Part shown: in pieces, positions 1-13,600 of the stretch | How positions within the stretch are numbered: position 1 is the first letter of the stretch | Layout: the number at the start of each line of letters is the position of its first letter | Origin: Gadus chalcogrammus | Lineage: Eukaryota; Chordata; Actinopteri; Gadiformes; Gadidae | DNA: 64,000 nucleotides | Assembly (NCBI RefSeq): GCF_026213295.1 | Contig: NC_079421.1 | Span: 15,856,870-15,920,869, forward strand | Reading direction: 5' to 3' | Notes under the pieces: model-generated | Told to the model about the DNA's origin: nothing | Seen by the model: only the letters and a program-made list of their open reading frames with translations | Database searches by the model: none | Position numbers and translations under genes: made by a program

Positions 1-32
1 AAGGTGCGCCTCTTTGTTGTCTCCGGTGGGCG

Positions 33-76
33 TGACGTCAGAAGACTGGGTGTCCATTGTCCAAGGTGAATATAAA
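33..76 (+). promoter_or_regulatory. Putative core promoter of gene A (CRE plus TATA box)
   Basis: A perfect palindromic CRE (TGACGTCA, 33-40) lies about 30 bp before a TATAAA box (71-76). The start codon at 109 follows only 33 bp after the box, so the 5' leader would be very short. Seen directly; promoter function is inferred from spacing and from gene A exon 1 immediately downstream. Confidence 0.5.
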
Positions 77-108
77 GCGCTTTCCTCATTCAACTTCCAA
101 TAATAAGC

Positions 109-3100
109 ATGGCTCAAGACTCGCGCTCTGTCCATTTTCCAGTTGGCATTTTAGGGATCTCCAGTGGTAAGAAATAATGATTAACATTTAATTTGTCTGC
201 AATTTCATAGGTGACAGACTAATTATTATATAATATATTAATTAATAATGTCATTTATTGGTGTTTAATTGTGGATAAATTAAAGGAAGAATACATTTTG
301 GACCTTATTGAAAGTTACAAGGCTTTGTAATTTTTCTTAACAAGGCTATGCTTGTTACAAATTCCCCTATTAAAGCAAAGATAGTTAGAAATTATTAATA
401 CAGCATTGTCAGAGAAAGAAAATCCATAATTTATTAAAATAAAATAATAAAATAATTCGTGCAGTTGTTAGGCTAAGTATCCTTGTTACAAAGTAAAACA
501 AAAAGGTAGGAACCTTAAATCATTTGCAGTGTACTCTGTAGGCCATTGGGTAGTGCAGCCCGTGTATAAGTCTGTGTGTTGGTTCTTGGCACTTGTTTCT
601 ACAAACATCTGTACTGTACCGGCAGTGATACATTTCTGTTTAATTTTCCTCTTACAAATGTACTTATTGTATGTCGCTTTGAATAAAAGCGTCTGATATT
701 TCAAATGATAGTGATGAGGTTAGAAATCTTGATATAACTTTTTATGTTGAACTACAGGTTCCCTGCTGCTTCTAGTAAACAACTATGCCAGCACTTCTGG
801 GGAAGACTTCATCCCTCAGACTGCACTGGGGATTCTTCTCCTAGTGATTGCTGCTGTTTTAGCAAATGCAGGTTTGGATCATGTTCTACTCAACTGGAAT
901 ATTTGCAGATTTCCATCATTAATTGGAAATATTCATATTTGTGAAACTTACTCACCTTCCCTCCCTCTTTAATTTCCCTCCAGGTGTCCTCGGTCTCTCC
1001 CACGGCCAACTGTTTTCCCTCTTGTGTCTGACAGTGTCGGGGCTATGGACCGGCTCAGGCCTGGTGTACATTCTAGCAGGACAAGGGGTCATTCCGCCCG
1101 ATGACCTAGGACCATCCCTGGTTCCTGGCCTGGCTGCTTTCACCCTGGCACTCCTCCTCATAGCTATCGTAGCACTCTTAGCAAAGAAGGCTGTTCTCTT
1201 TATCATAGCGCTCAGCATTAGCCTAGCATGCGCCCATGAAATAGCAGGTCTGTCGGCCGCTGGCTTTGGCCGATCCGCCACGGCCGCTAACTACCTCTTT
1301 GTCTGTTTGGCGGGGGTCTACTTTGGCGTTGGACACCTGTTGTCTTACATCACCCACGGTGAGGTGGAACTGGTCGCAACCTGGGCGAAGGAGAAGCCTG
1401 TTCAGAAAGCACAGCAGGACCCAGAATGCACCAGCATGACGTTAGTAAGCCTGGTGATGAACCTTCTGGCTGCCTCCGTGCTAGCTTGTCCTCTGCTAGG
1501 CGTGGTTCCTCAGCTCTCCACGGGCCACGTGCCTTGGCTGTGGACGGCCGGCGTGTTTCAGCTGGCCATGTGCGTCCTCTCCTACCGGGACATGGACCCG
1601 CTCGGAGCCACCTTCTGCGGCTTCATGGCTCTGCTGAGGTTTGCCGAGGGCTACACTGCGCTCCTTTTCTCCATCCAGCCCTATTCCCCCGTCCCCTTCC
1701 CCGTCGTCTTCTCCGTGCTGCTCTTCATCATGGCCGTGTTCAGCTGTCAGAAGAGTCTGACAGAGGGCGTGTACCAGCTGTTCTTTGTGGCTTACCTTAT
1801 CGCCGTCGCCGCAGAGCCCCTCGGCTTCCTCCAAAGAGGTACCCAGGGTGTGCAGGCGGCCATTTTTGTAGTCTCCGCTGGCGTGTTGTTTGTTTACGCT
1901 CTCAATATGAACTTCAGCCGGAGAATTCCTACAGGACAGGGCCTTTTGAAGGCTTTGGTGAGCAAGATAAATGCCCTCACTCTTAGAACCCACGACAAAG
2001 ACTTTCACACGCCTTATCTGGGCCTCTCCAAGTACGCTGACGCGGAGGTGCTGGGGCATGCCTGCAGTGTGCTGGCTGCTTTCGCCATCACAGCCACCAT
2101 CGGGGAACGCGGTCCGCTCTTTGTGCTGGTCCTCCCCTGGGCAGTAGTAGCGGGCGGGGTGCTCCAGTTGCTTTGTGGCAGTGTGTGTTTCGCACGGGGT
2201 AAGACCCTAGAGAGCACGGCCTTTATTCTGTACGGCGTGATGTGGGTCGTATGGGGGCTGACGCGATACGGCGGCCTGTACGGCGAGAGCAGAGGGTTTA
2301 ACGTGGCCGTGGGAATCATCGGCTTCATGCTGTTCAACGCCTTGGTTACCGTGGCGGCGCTGTTCCTGAACGTAGCTTGGTTCGCCTACGCGCTGACCTT
2401 CCAGCTCATCCTCATTAGCTTCCTGCTCGACGCCATTGGGTCCCTGCCGTTCGGCTATGACATCGGGGTCACCATCATCTTCGGCCTGGTCAGTTTCTAT
2501 TGTTTCCTGGCGCACCTGTTCAACGGCACCTTCCAGTCCCCCCAGATCCCTTTGGGACCAGCTCTTGTCAAGTTGAGTGGTACCGGGGGAAGCAGGGATG
2601 CTTGCCTGCACGTACCAGCCCGGAAGGCTGCCTCCGTCAACCAGATCGCAGGTGAAGCATTGTAGGCACAATTCCATAGCAGTATCCGTTGGTGAAGTTG
2701 TTGCGTTGTAATTGATTGAATGGGCCCTATTTTAACGGTCTGAAACGCAAGCGAGAAGCGCCAAACGCAAGTAGCTTTGTGGGCGGTTCTATGGCGATGT
2801 TGCTATTTTACCGGCGGATAAATGACTCTTGCACCCGACGCAAATCTAAAAAGGGTTGGTCTGAAGTAGCCTAATTACCCGACCCGTAGGTGTGGTTTGG
2901 GCGTAACATGCAATAAACCACTGAGAGTGCCAACACCCATCCCCTTTAAGAGCCATGAGCGCATTTGAATCTCAGTTGATATTTTGACAGCACGTTTGCA
3001 GTCTCCGATGAGACAGATGCATGACCACATGAACTTTGAACTTCAAATGGCTCAGTTTAATGTAGCCTAATTCACACATGGAATAGCGTTTTATAATAAC

Positions 3101-4824
3101 TTCAGAAATAAATTTCGGCAAAGAAAACTGAACACACATATATGGTAAAGATATGTGGTAATTGTGGTTCTATTTAATGATATAAACAATACATTAACAA
3201 ACGTAGTTTCTTACCAGTATCGTATGCAGTATTGTTATCGACTGGTGTTCCTAATATGCATGTGTCCCCCCATTGCCATGGACTGTATTATGCGTTACGT
3301 GTTTAGTTTGCGTGTGGTTAAACAGATGGATGCACACAAGCGCACCCGCATTCATTAATTATTGTACACACGCACGCCCGCATTCATTCATTCTTTTTAA
3401 CACTCAATCGCGGTAAAACAATGTTTTCTCATGATCAAATACTCATCAATCCCAAAAGTTATGGTCTTGTACACCATGTCTGTGTTAAGAAAATATGTGT
3501 TTGCTGTACGGTGTTTGCAGATGCATTGATTTAAAAGTACAACTTATTACCGTTGTATCAGCTGTTCTTTCCCAAATAATTTACCAAGAATGTGTGGCTG
3601 GGTAGATGAGAGAAGCAAAGTGCATGCGCGAGGTGCACAAGCAACATTATGCATGCGCCCCTAAAATAGCATCTGAACAACACGCCACTGCCTTTAAACC
3701 AGGTATTTCCTGGTTTGTAGCAGAATTGTTTTCTGAAACTGCAAAATAGCACCAGGGAACGTTTGCGCCAGAACACGCCTCCTCCTTTCGCCGAACCGCC
3801 CGTTGGGGCGCAAGATCATTCCCTAGTTTACTGACGCGTGGCGCAGGAGGGAAAAGAACGCTCTGCGCCAGTTGCAAACTAGCAACGATAAATGCGTCAG
3901 TGTAGAAAGTAAATTGTGCTGGATGCAAGATAGGGCCCAATATGTCATTAAACAAAGTATCGTCCTTCTCTTGCAGAAATCATGAAAAACGGCGGCATAT
4001 GTGGAATGCCGACAGATACCGTCTACGTGCTGGTGGCAGCTTGCAACAGGCCGGATGCTGTTGTCAAAGCTTACAAGTCAGCTCATTATATTATTTTTTT
4101 ATTCTTTACTCTGATGCGTGCATACATAGCATGTTCCCCATTGCCCCGTTGTTTAAAGATTGCATTGGATGTACTTGATCCCACAGGGTGAAAAAGCAGG
4201 CCCAGGATCGGCCCATGTCGATGTGGATCTCGTCCATAAAGCAGTTGGATCCGGTCAAGCACCTGTTGAGCCCCCTGCTGCTAGATTTCATGGAGGCTGC
4301 ATGGCCCTCCTCCATAAGCATGGTCATACCCAGAGGTAATAATTACCATATGTGGGTGTGACTGCATATGTTTATTTTGTGCCCTGCAAAATTAAAAGAT
4401 TTGCATGTGAAACAACAACAATAATGGGCTGCATGTGAAGCACTCCAAGATTGACATTTGATTCCTCTTTCAGGGCCCTGGCTGGATGCCTTTGGTTTAG
4501 GAGAGGCAGCGAAACACATTGGAACCCCACAGAGCATTGCAATCAGAAGCCCGGACTGTACCGTTGCCACACATCTCATTAATATGGTAATCCCTCAGAC
4601 TCAAGTCATGGTTTAGCTGATTTCCCCAGTGGCATATGCATTCCACAGGCAGAATGCTGTCTCCACTTGACTATACTGTGGCTTTGTTATAGGTAGGACC
4701 AATAGCTGTTACATCGGCTAACCCTACAGGTGAAGCAGACACAACTCATCACAATCAAGTGTATGCCAAACTAGGAGACAAGGTGATTGCATGGAGTGCT
4801 ATGCTTTTTACTTTATCTAATCAC

Positions 4825-4893
<69 letters not shown>

Positions 4894-5362
4894 TTATGGG
4901 AATCAAATCAAATGTTATAATGATAAGTAATTCAACTCCATAAAGATGAATATCAAGGAAATAGCTATAATAATCAACTCATCTAGGTCAATGGCGTCCT
5001 ATGTGATGGGCCATCTCCAGAAAACATTGCTTCTACTGTGGTAGACTGCACCAAGATTGAAACGGGTCATATTGGTTTCTTCAGGGTGGGTCTCATCCCA
5101 AAATCAAAGGTAAAATGTTTCCCTTAAGTTGAATTCCTTTAGGAAAAAAACACAATTAATGTTTCTTGAATGGTTTTGTTGTGCGTTCACCACATTCTTG
5201 TTTGTTTCCTGAAAGGTTCTGCAAATTTTTGAAGAGGTTCAAAGACAACAAAAGCATGGGAAAATGAATCCTGCTTTTGAGGCGGATATTTCAGACTCAC
5301 CAAGGAGTGTCAATCTATATGCTAGTGTAGATGAAGAGATCACAGAGGAGCCTGAACAATGA
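109..5362 (+). CDS. Gene A: GPR1/FUN34/YaaH-like multi-pass membrane protein fused to a C-terminal YrdC/Sua5 domain
   Basis: Predicted nine-exon gene, 853 aa: 109-166, 758-871, 984-2651, 3977-4076, 4187-4335, 4474-4586, 4693-4782, 4987-5109, 5216-5362. All phases agree and the total is 854 codons with TGA. Residues 1 to about 600 are strongly hydrophobic and look like three diverged AceTr (acetate/succinate channel) modules, near 1-200, 207-370 and 408-590; the second and third keep phrases such as GVFQLAMCVLSYRDMDPLGAT and GGVLQLLCGSVCFARGKTLE. Residues 614-853 form a YrdC domain: GGICGMPTDTVY (about 619-630), DRP (654-656) and TSANPTGE with the S-x-N nucleotide-binding pair at S742/N744. 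The upstream lysine of the usual KxR motif is displaced (KKQAQDR), so catalysis may be altered. The exon 3 frame is also open 5' of 984, but that part is intron. Exon 2's donor (GTTTGG at 872) is weak. Exon 3 fuses into exon 4 across a 1.3-kb intron in perfect phase, so transporter and YrdC parts belong to one gene. Paralogue of gene B. Transport substrate and location are unknown; YrdC proteins normally make threonylcarbamoyl-AMP for tRNA t6A. Confidence 0.8.
2722..3938. mobile_element. Probable non-autonomous DNA transposon in gene A intron 3
   Basis: The 1.2-kb segment begins GGGCCCTAT and ends with the inverse ATAGGGCCC, and is rich in GCGCCA/TTGCGCC-type motifs near both ends, a pattern common in fish non-autonomous elements. 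It fills most of the 1325-bp intron between the channel exon and the first YrdC exon. I see no transposase frame. The shared terminal repeat is short and I could not define a target-site duplication, so family and exact ends are uncertain. Confidence 0.5.
4827..4893. repeat. (AAT)n microsatellite, about 22 copies
   Basis: Uninterrupted AAT/TAA trinucleotide tract inside gene A intron 7. Confidence 0.97.
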
Positions 5363-5382
5363 AATGAGTGACCACAACTCTG

Positions 5383-5388
5383 AATAAA
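5383..5388 (+). terminator. Polyadenylation signal AATAAA of gene A
   Basis: Canonical AATAAA 21 bp after the TGA stop. Another AATAAA lies near 5785 and could serve a longer 3' UTR. Use inferred from position. Confidence 0.55.
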
Positions 5389-6860
<1,472 letters not shown>

Positions 6861-7234
6861 GAGTGTGTTTATAACTATGGAGGGTGTGTTATGGACTCAA
6901 GGAAGTAAATGAAAGGTCTAAGCATATTTTTCCATGGGTCATCACCTTTGGTCTGGAGAAATTACACAATGACTTAATCTGCTGATTATAAACATGGATC
7001 ACAATCGTGTGACATTCCGTGATTTTACCAGAACCTTTTCCTGTATCTGTAACACATTATCAACACGTTGTCCTTCCCTCTCACCTAACGTTTGGAGATA
7101 ATTTGTAAACAATCTCTGTTGGCAATTCCCAAGGCAATCTTATTTAATATTATCTGGGTTAGTTCCACTCAATTTACTAGGAAGAGTATGCAGCAAAAAG
7201 TAATTACGTCAACATTGTTTTTAGTTTCAGTGTC

Positions 7235-7897
7235 CACATTACAGGTCTCCCAAAACAAACTTTGAGGGAGCTTCAGCTTGTTCAGAATGCTGCTGCTAGA
7301 GTTCTAACAAAGACCAAAAAATTTGAACACATTACACCAATTCTGAAATCGTTACATTGGCTTCCTGTAGGTCAGAGAATTGATTTTAAAATCATGTTGC
7401 TAACCTATAAATCCCTACATGGTTTAGGTCCAAAATATTGAACTGATATGCTTCCACTACATAAGCCTTCTAGACCAATAAGATCCTCTGAGACCAATCT
7501 GTTAATTATCCCCAGAGTAAACACGAAACATGGGAAAGCAGGATTTAGTTACTATGCAACAAATAGCTGGAATAAACTCCCAGAGGATTTAAGACTTGCC
7601 CCAACTCTGAGCACCTTTAAAACAAGACTGAAGACTTTTATGTTTGCTTTAGCTTTCTGCTAAATCTTAAATACATTGCACTTTCTAAAAAGCTTTTTTA
7701 ACTTTGCCTTTATTTTCTATTTTAATACTAAAATGCCTTTTTAACTTTCTATTTTACCCATTTCTTTGCATAAGTTTTCTTTTACTTATCTATTATTTTA
7801 TTTTATTGTATGACAATGTTTATCTGTGAAGCACTTTGAGTCTACCTTGTGTATGAAAAGTGCTACATAAATAAAGTTGCCTTGCCTTGCCTTGCCT
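7235..7897 (+). mobile_element. 3' end of an L2-like LINE (truncated, dead)
   Basis: Translation gives the C-terminal reverse-transcriptase signature LQLVQNAAARVLTK, HITPILKSLHWLPVGQRIDF and SFYSATNSW-like SYYATNSWNKLPEDLR, as in fish L2/Rex-type LINEs. A TGA at 7440-7442 breaks the frame. The tail runs AAGCACTTTGAGTCTACCTT, ATAAATAAAG and then TTGCC repeats (7880-7897), the classic 3' terminus. The 5' part is missing, as is usual for truncated insertions. Confidence 0.85.
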
Positions 7898-8403
7898 AAA
7901 ACCCTCTTCCACAAATATAAGCTATGCGGCGCATACCTCTTAACTGCGACAAATATTTAACAAACTTGACACAGTACTAAAAGATAGAGCATTACCCAAT
8001 GTCTGTAATGGTTATTGACTATTATATTAAGCAAGTACAGGACAATAAACCCTCACAATTTGATTAACATGTATTACAATGATCCTTTCTAAAAAAAAAA
8101 GGAAACCAAAAAGTCTAAATTCTGAAATGCTGTTGAGTAACTGCTAACTGAAAATATTTCAATATTACTTTACAGAAGTCCACACAATGCATATTGCTGA
8201 GCATGATCCATTCCAGTCAAGATCCACTCCAGTTTGCTGTTACCCAACCCTATGCAACTGGAAATTTCTACAGAAAGCCATTCTTTATATTCATAGGCTA
8301 GACTCCTTTGACAGCTTTCTTTTGTTATTGCTCATGAGAAGAGATAGTATCGGTCACATAACACAGGCAATATTCCAAACCGCTTATTCAGTTCATATGT
8401 GGT

Positions 8404-9080
8404 TACGCAAGGCAAGGCAAGGCAACTTTATTTATATAGCACTTTTCATACACAAGGCAGACTCAAAGTGCTTCACATATAAACATTGTCATACAATAAA
8501 ATAAAATAATAGATAAGTAAAAGAAAACATATGCGAAGAAATTAGTAAAATAGAAAGTGCATTGTATTTAAGATCAGATCCACAGTCTCTCTGGTAACCG
8601 CGTCGGGACTCCAACCCGACCTAAAGGAACTTGGTACTTTCTCTGGGACTCCAACCCGGATTCTAGTAACCCTTATCCTTTCTCTCTGGTATCAGATCAT
8701 GTATCTTTCTGGTAAAAATAGAAAATTAAATTGAAAGTTAAAAAAGGCTTTTTAGTAAGTAAAAATTAAAGTGCAATGTATTTAAGATCAGATCAACATC
8801 TCTCTGGATGACATGCAATTCCTATTCAAGGACTCTAACCCAGATTCTAGGACTCTAACCCAGACCAAAGGCCTTATTCTGGAATTCCACCCAAAAACAA
8901 ACTCAGGACTCTAACCCTTATACAAATACAAACTCAGGACTCTAACCCTTATACAAATACAAACTCAGGACTCTAACCCTTATACAAATACAAACTCAGG
9001 ACTCTAACCCTTATACACCTCTCAAAAGAGTTAAAAAATAGAAAATAAAGGGAAAGTTAAAAAGGCATTTTAGTAAAATA
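8404..9080 (-). mobile_element. Second copy of the same LINE 3' tail, inverted
   Basis: Begins with GGCAA repeats (8408-8423) and continues as the reverse complement of the 7660-7897 tail, including the AAAGTGCTTCACA and ACAATAAAATAAAATAATAG phrases. Further segments matching 7660-7760 appear near 8710-8790 and 9030-9075, separated by a local expansion of a TCAGGACTCTAACCC-type sequence. With the + copy it forms an inverted pair with about 500 bp between. Confidence 0.7.
8902..9018. repeat. 31-bp minisatellite, about four near-identical copies
   Basis: Unit begins AAACTCAGGACTCTAACCCT and ends TATACAAATAC. The copies are almost perfect, so the expansion is recent relative to the surrounding diverged LINE tail. 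Weaker relatives of the GGACTCCAACCC core occur at 8605-8660 and 8840-8870. Confidence 0.9.
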
Positions 9081-9334
9081 AGTTAGTTCTTTCTTTCTCC
9101 ACCAGTCAAGGGCTTTCATCGTTTGAATGGCGGGAAATTGTCTACGTCCCAATAACGTTTGGCAATGCACCTCCCAGGAAATATAAACCACATGTGTTAT
9201 GTAAATTTGTCTAAATCTTTCTTGTATATTAAGAAAAAAAATGGACGAATTTAAATGCAATTAACATACAGTAATTGCCTAAAATAAAATAACACCAACA
9301 TTAACAAGTTATACAACATTAACAACCGATTCTT

Positions 9335-9690
9335 CCTCAACTGTGATTTCCTCCCCGGTCCCTGATTCGTCTCACCTGTGTTCCCCTCCCTCATGTATAA
9401 ATAGCCGTTGTTTCCCTTTGTCTAATGTCAGTTCGTCTTGCGTCCCCAGGGTATTGTCAAGCCTCAGTATTTGGTAGTTTTTTTTTTTTTTGTGCCCAGA
9501 CACTTGCAGATACTACAGCATTTAATTGTGTTTTGTATCCTCCTTAGCGAGCATCTTTTGTTATAGTTTTGTATCCTCCATGAGAGCGTTTTTTGTTACC
9601 ATTTTCTAGTAAAGCGGTTTTGGTTTAAACATACTGCCGTCTTTTGCGTTTTGCTTCTGAGTCCCTGTCCCTGAGTCAAGTCGTGATACT
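9335..9690 (+). mobile_element. Possible solo LTR fragment (Ty3/gypsy-like)
   Basis: The block has a TATAAATAG box (about 9397-9405), a downstream T-rich segment (9478-9492), an AGTAAAGCGG phrase and a 3' end GAGTCAAGTCGTGATA, together resembling U3-R-U5 of fish LTR retrotransposons. I could not establish the 5' terminus or a target duplication. Confidence 0.35.
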
Positions 9691-9905
9691 TACACATTTG
9701 AAGGCATTCAAATGTGTAATTCCTGCAAGGCACCGTTTGCTTATCGTTCTCAAAAAGCGTTATTTGTTGGTACAAGATGTTGCTTTATTTTTATTTGAAC
9801 TCAGCAAAAGAAAATCGGATTAAGATCTGCGTGGCATTCAAACATGATCAGAGATCTGGAGCCTTTGAGTGTGATATCACTGCAAGATTTTAACATAGGT
9901 TCAAA

Positions 9906-9940
9906 TATAGTTTACGTACAAAAAATGTACGTAAACTATA
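9906..9940. repeat. Perfect 15-bp hairpin
   Basis: Arms TATAGTTTACGTACA (9906-9920) and its exact complement (9926-9940) around an AAAAA loop. It lies 0.7 kb beyond the 3' end of gene B. Confidence 0.9.
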
Positions 9941-10660
9941 GTCTTCCAGCTTTGTAGAGCCTTTGAGCACTTTCCCAATTGCATTCGGGTTTAAAGTTTA
10001 AACAGAAGCTGTTGCCTGTATAGTACATGCATAATTTCTTATTAAGGACTTGTATCAGAACTCACTTAATATTATCATCAATGTGTTCTTTAGATCTGTC
10101 AAAAACATATTTTTCTGGATTATTATCTTGTTGTGAAGCCAATTTGGGGCTATGTGTCCAATTTTGTGAACTGGTATTTGAGTTGGATGTGTAAAAGTAC
10201 AACCAAAGCTAATGATGTTTCTTTCTTTAGACGTAAGAAATAACACCATATCAGATAAAACATTTTATTTGCAATAAATACCCAAATAATTAATAACACA
10301 AAGTATACACAATAGTGTATACATGCAGAAAAAGCATAAGCAAAAAAAAAAATACATATTTTCAAATACATTGAATTTACATGGATATCAAAAATTACTG
10401 TCAATCAATAAATAATGAGAACAATCATCTTACACAAATTCTTTGGTAGTTATGATCATGTAACATAAGGCAAGTTTGCTGTGGTAAGCATGAGTTCCCC
10501 TTCTGATGGTTGTCTGCTAGCAAAGCAAAAAAACACATATTATATCGTTCTCATATTAAATGATCCCTGAGGTGAGTTGATCGGTATAGTTCTAGAAAAC
10601 CGCCAATGAGCACTTCTCGAGATATTCTCTGATAAAGACAGAATGGTTCTGTGCAATTAT
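9941..10660. other. AT-rich 3' flank of gene B
   Basis: No coding sequence supported. It may contain the gene B 3' UTR. TTTATT motifs (AATAAA on the minus strand) occur near 10263-10275, but I cannot tell which is used. Confidence 0.4.
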
Positions 10661-13600
10661 TCAGACCACTCGACTTTTCACTCTCTCAAAGATCTGTTGG
10701 ACCCTCACAGCAGGGACACAGCCCTCCCTAACGATGCCAATGGTACCTGTGGGGAAGAAACAAATAAAGACGAAGACAGTTTAGTGTGAGGCAGGATCCT
10801 CACTGGATTTGCTTGGAATTTGTTGGGTCAAAGATGGTATTTATCGTACCTTCATCTATCTTCAGGCAGTTGACCACTGTGGAGGCCACGACTTCGTTAG
10901 AGTCCCCGTCACACAAAACCCCTTGGATCTTGTGTCCTAATCGGCTGCAGGCAAACACAACAACAATTGAATGAATAACAATGAAAAGCTGTAATGATTC
11001 GAGAACAATGGCGTCGACGTGTGAGGGGCGCCACTCACCTGAGGACCATGGAGTGATGCGTGCTGTCTGGCTCTCCACTTGGATTTGCTGACGTGATGGC
11101 AAGAGGTCCGGTGAGATCGCACAGATTTCCGGTGACGGTGTGGTCAGGGACTCGGATCATTATGCTGTCCTTGGTTCCCACGCGGTCATACGCCGCTCCG
11201 ACACCTAGGCAGGACCAATGAGGAAGGTATCAGTCCTGAAACCGTTATTCAAATCCTCCCTCCCTCCCTACAATCCTATCAGCAGCCCAGTCCTACCCAG
11301 TTTGTAGAGCCAGTCGCCTTTGCTCACGATGCAGCTGATGCCTCCGGGATAGACGTTCCTCATGAACTCCCACAGCAGAGGGCTGAAGGGTGGCTTGGCT
11401 GCCAGCAGCTGTTCCACACTTGAGATGCAAATACAGATAGGCTTTTCTGCGGGTCTATCCTGAAACAAGGACAGAGAACACAAGTTTAGCACGTTCACCT
11501 AGCCTTCTTGAAAACGATTTTTCCTCAAAGTAGGGATTTGGCATACTTTGATGTTGTAGATCTTCTCGATGGCCTGGGGATTCTTACAGGAGGCAGCCAG
11601 GGCATAGACCGTGTCGGTGGGAATACCACAGACTCCACCTTCGTCCAGGAGTTTGGTTATCCTCAAGAGGCCACTGGTGAGCCGGGATTCAGCCACAGGG
11701 CAAGGGGACTGAGGTTTCTCCTCCTTTTTTTTCTGATCCTAAAATCATTGGAGATTTCTGGTTAATCTAATATAATTCGTATACTGGCATAGAAGAGAAA
11801 ATAAACTTATGCTCACACACCTTGAATAGGGTTGGACCCATTGGGAGAATTCTCTGTGTGAAAATGCAATTCACCAATGATGCAAGGGCTCCATATATAC
11901 AGATGATGGAAAATATGACAAGCATGGCAACTGAAATAGAAACAGCAAGCATGTGAATTAGAAGATACTATAATGGGTTCTCATAATATTAGTCTTCAAC
12001 AAGAAGGGGAGGAGTTGCTTACTTTCTAGTTCGTATGGAAGTTGCCTCAGGGTGGAGAGCAGAAAACACACCAGTACCACCTCCATGATTGTTGTTAAAA
12101 ACAACAAAACCAAGTTCCTATATGAGGCTGTCAAAAGGAAAAGGATATCACCAGTTAATCAAAATAGGGATTACCTATCTTTATCTTTTAAATAAGTTTT
12201 GCATTTGAACTTACCGATAAGCATAAGAAATCCATTGATTACCAGGAATGCAATAGCACCTGCTGTGAACCCAGGGGCTTCCATAGGAGACAGCTGGATC
12301 AGAAGACCTGTAATATAATTATTAATATGTGTGACTTAAGATCAAGCGCTGAGAATGCAAACAACGAATAAATAAACCCCAAACACAAACAATTGAATAG
12401 CCTACCTGCGAATCTAAACCAGGTCCAAGTGGCCCACACCACGGCATAGAAGAAAGGGATGACAGACCCAAAGCGTCCTCCGCCACGGACCTGCACCTGG
12501 CTCACGTATCCCTGGATAACGGCTCCGGATATCAACACCCAAGGCACAGTCAGGTGCAGGAAGCTCGAGTTTGCGCTGGTCGATTTGGCATGCAGCGCAG
12601 AGAAAGCCGCCACTCCGTTGGAGATGTAGAAAAGTGCATCTGCGATCTGGTCGTTTTGAGGAGACTCGCCTGGGTCTCTGCGGTCGGATCGGCCGCAGCT
12701 CAGGATCCTTTTGAGCTGGTCCGTGGAGACGGGCTGGGGTCCTACGGGGATCAGGGACTTCTCGGCGATGGTGTTGATGAGGCGTGAGAAGGTGCCGTAG
12801 AGGGAGGCCGCGGTGAACAGGGAACAGGCCACACCGAAGAAGACATAGTACCCCTGCAGGGGTATCTGAGGGACGCTGGAGATTGTGAGCAGGAGGAAGA
12901 GCAAGTTGTGGGACAGCTCCAGGCAATCTGTGTTCAGGCTTCCCACGCAGAGCACCAAAGCTGCAGCCACAAAGAACCAGTCCCCCACCATTGCTTCCCG
13001 TCCTGAGGACACTTTATTAGCATCCTCAATTAGCACCGACGCTACAAATTCCTCCCAGGCCTTGATAAGCCAATAGGTTGCATGGAGGCCAAATTTGGTA
13101 GTGTGGTAGCAGTCTTGGCGGAGGTGGGCGTAGTAGGTGGCGAAAAGCTGGGCAGCGGAGATTATCGACACCCATGCAACTCCTAATGCAAAGGATGTCA
13201 CGTAGCCGAAGCAGTAGAAAGCGAAAATGAATGAAGAGACAGTGTCACAGAAGGAACCCAATGCCATTGGCTCGGCATATTTTGTGTTCTTCTTCTTTTC
13301 CTGGCCGATGCTCTGTGCACTGGCTGAGTTGGGTGTTCCAAGAAGAAGGACATTGAATAGGGGGGTCCCAAAGCCCTTCAGGGCGAGGCGCTGGGTCAGC
13401 CCTTTGACCAGAAGTGCAGCAGAGCCATAGATGGCAAAGATCAAAATGAGAAGCTCCAAGATCCCAGCGACCACTAGGGCCCAAGAGTTGGCGACCAGTG
13501 CCGCTGCTTCAAAGATTAATGTGAGTGTGATTGCTCCGAACACAAAGGGCATGATGTAGTTCACTGTGGCAGAGCAAAATGCAAGGAGAAATGAAAGGAG

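Noticed and set aside
923..983. Using the 923 start for the long gene A frame
   Set aside because: The first codon there is TTG in an intron; an acceptor at 983 and exons at 109-166 and 758-871 in matching phase give a better N-terminus.
1496..2059. Antisense and alternative-frame ORFs within gene A, gene B, acod1, rlim and nexmif
   Set aside because: Shadow frames of GC-rich coding exons without homology or splice support.
2641..2665. Gene A ending at the TAG at 2663-2665 as a transporter-only gene
   Set aside because: A GTGAAG donor at 2652 joins the YrdC exon in exact phase, and paralogue B has the same order; a short read-through isoform remains possible.
7448..7663. A 71-aa ORF ending in LNTFMFALAF-like sequence as a small gene
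   Set aside because: It is the C-terminal tail of a dead LINE; the preceding frame is broken by a stop and the element has a LINE 3' terminus.
8902..9018. CRISPR array
   Set aside because: The 31-bp units are contiguous with no unique spacers and the genome is eukaryotic.
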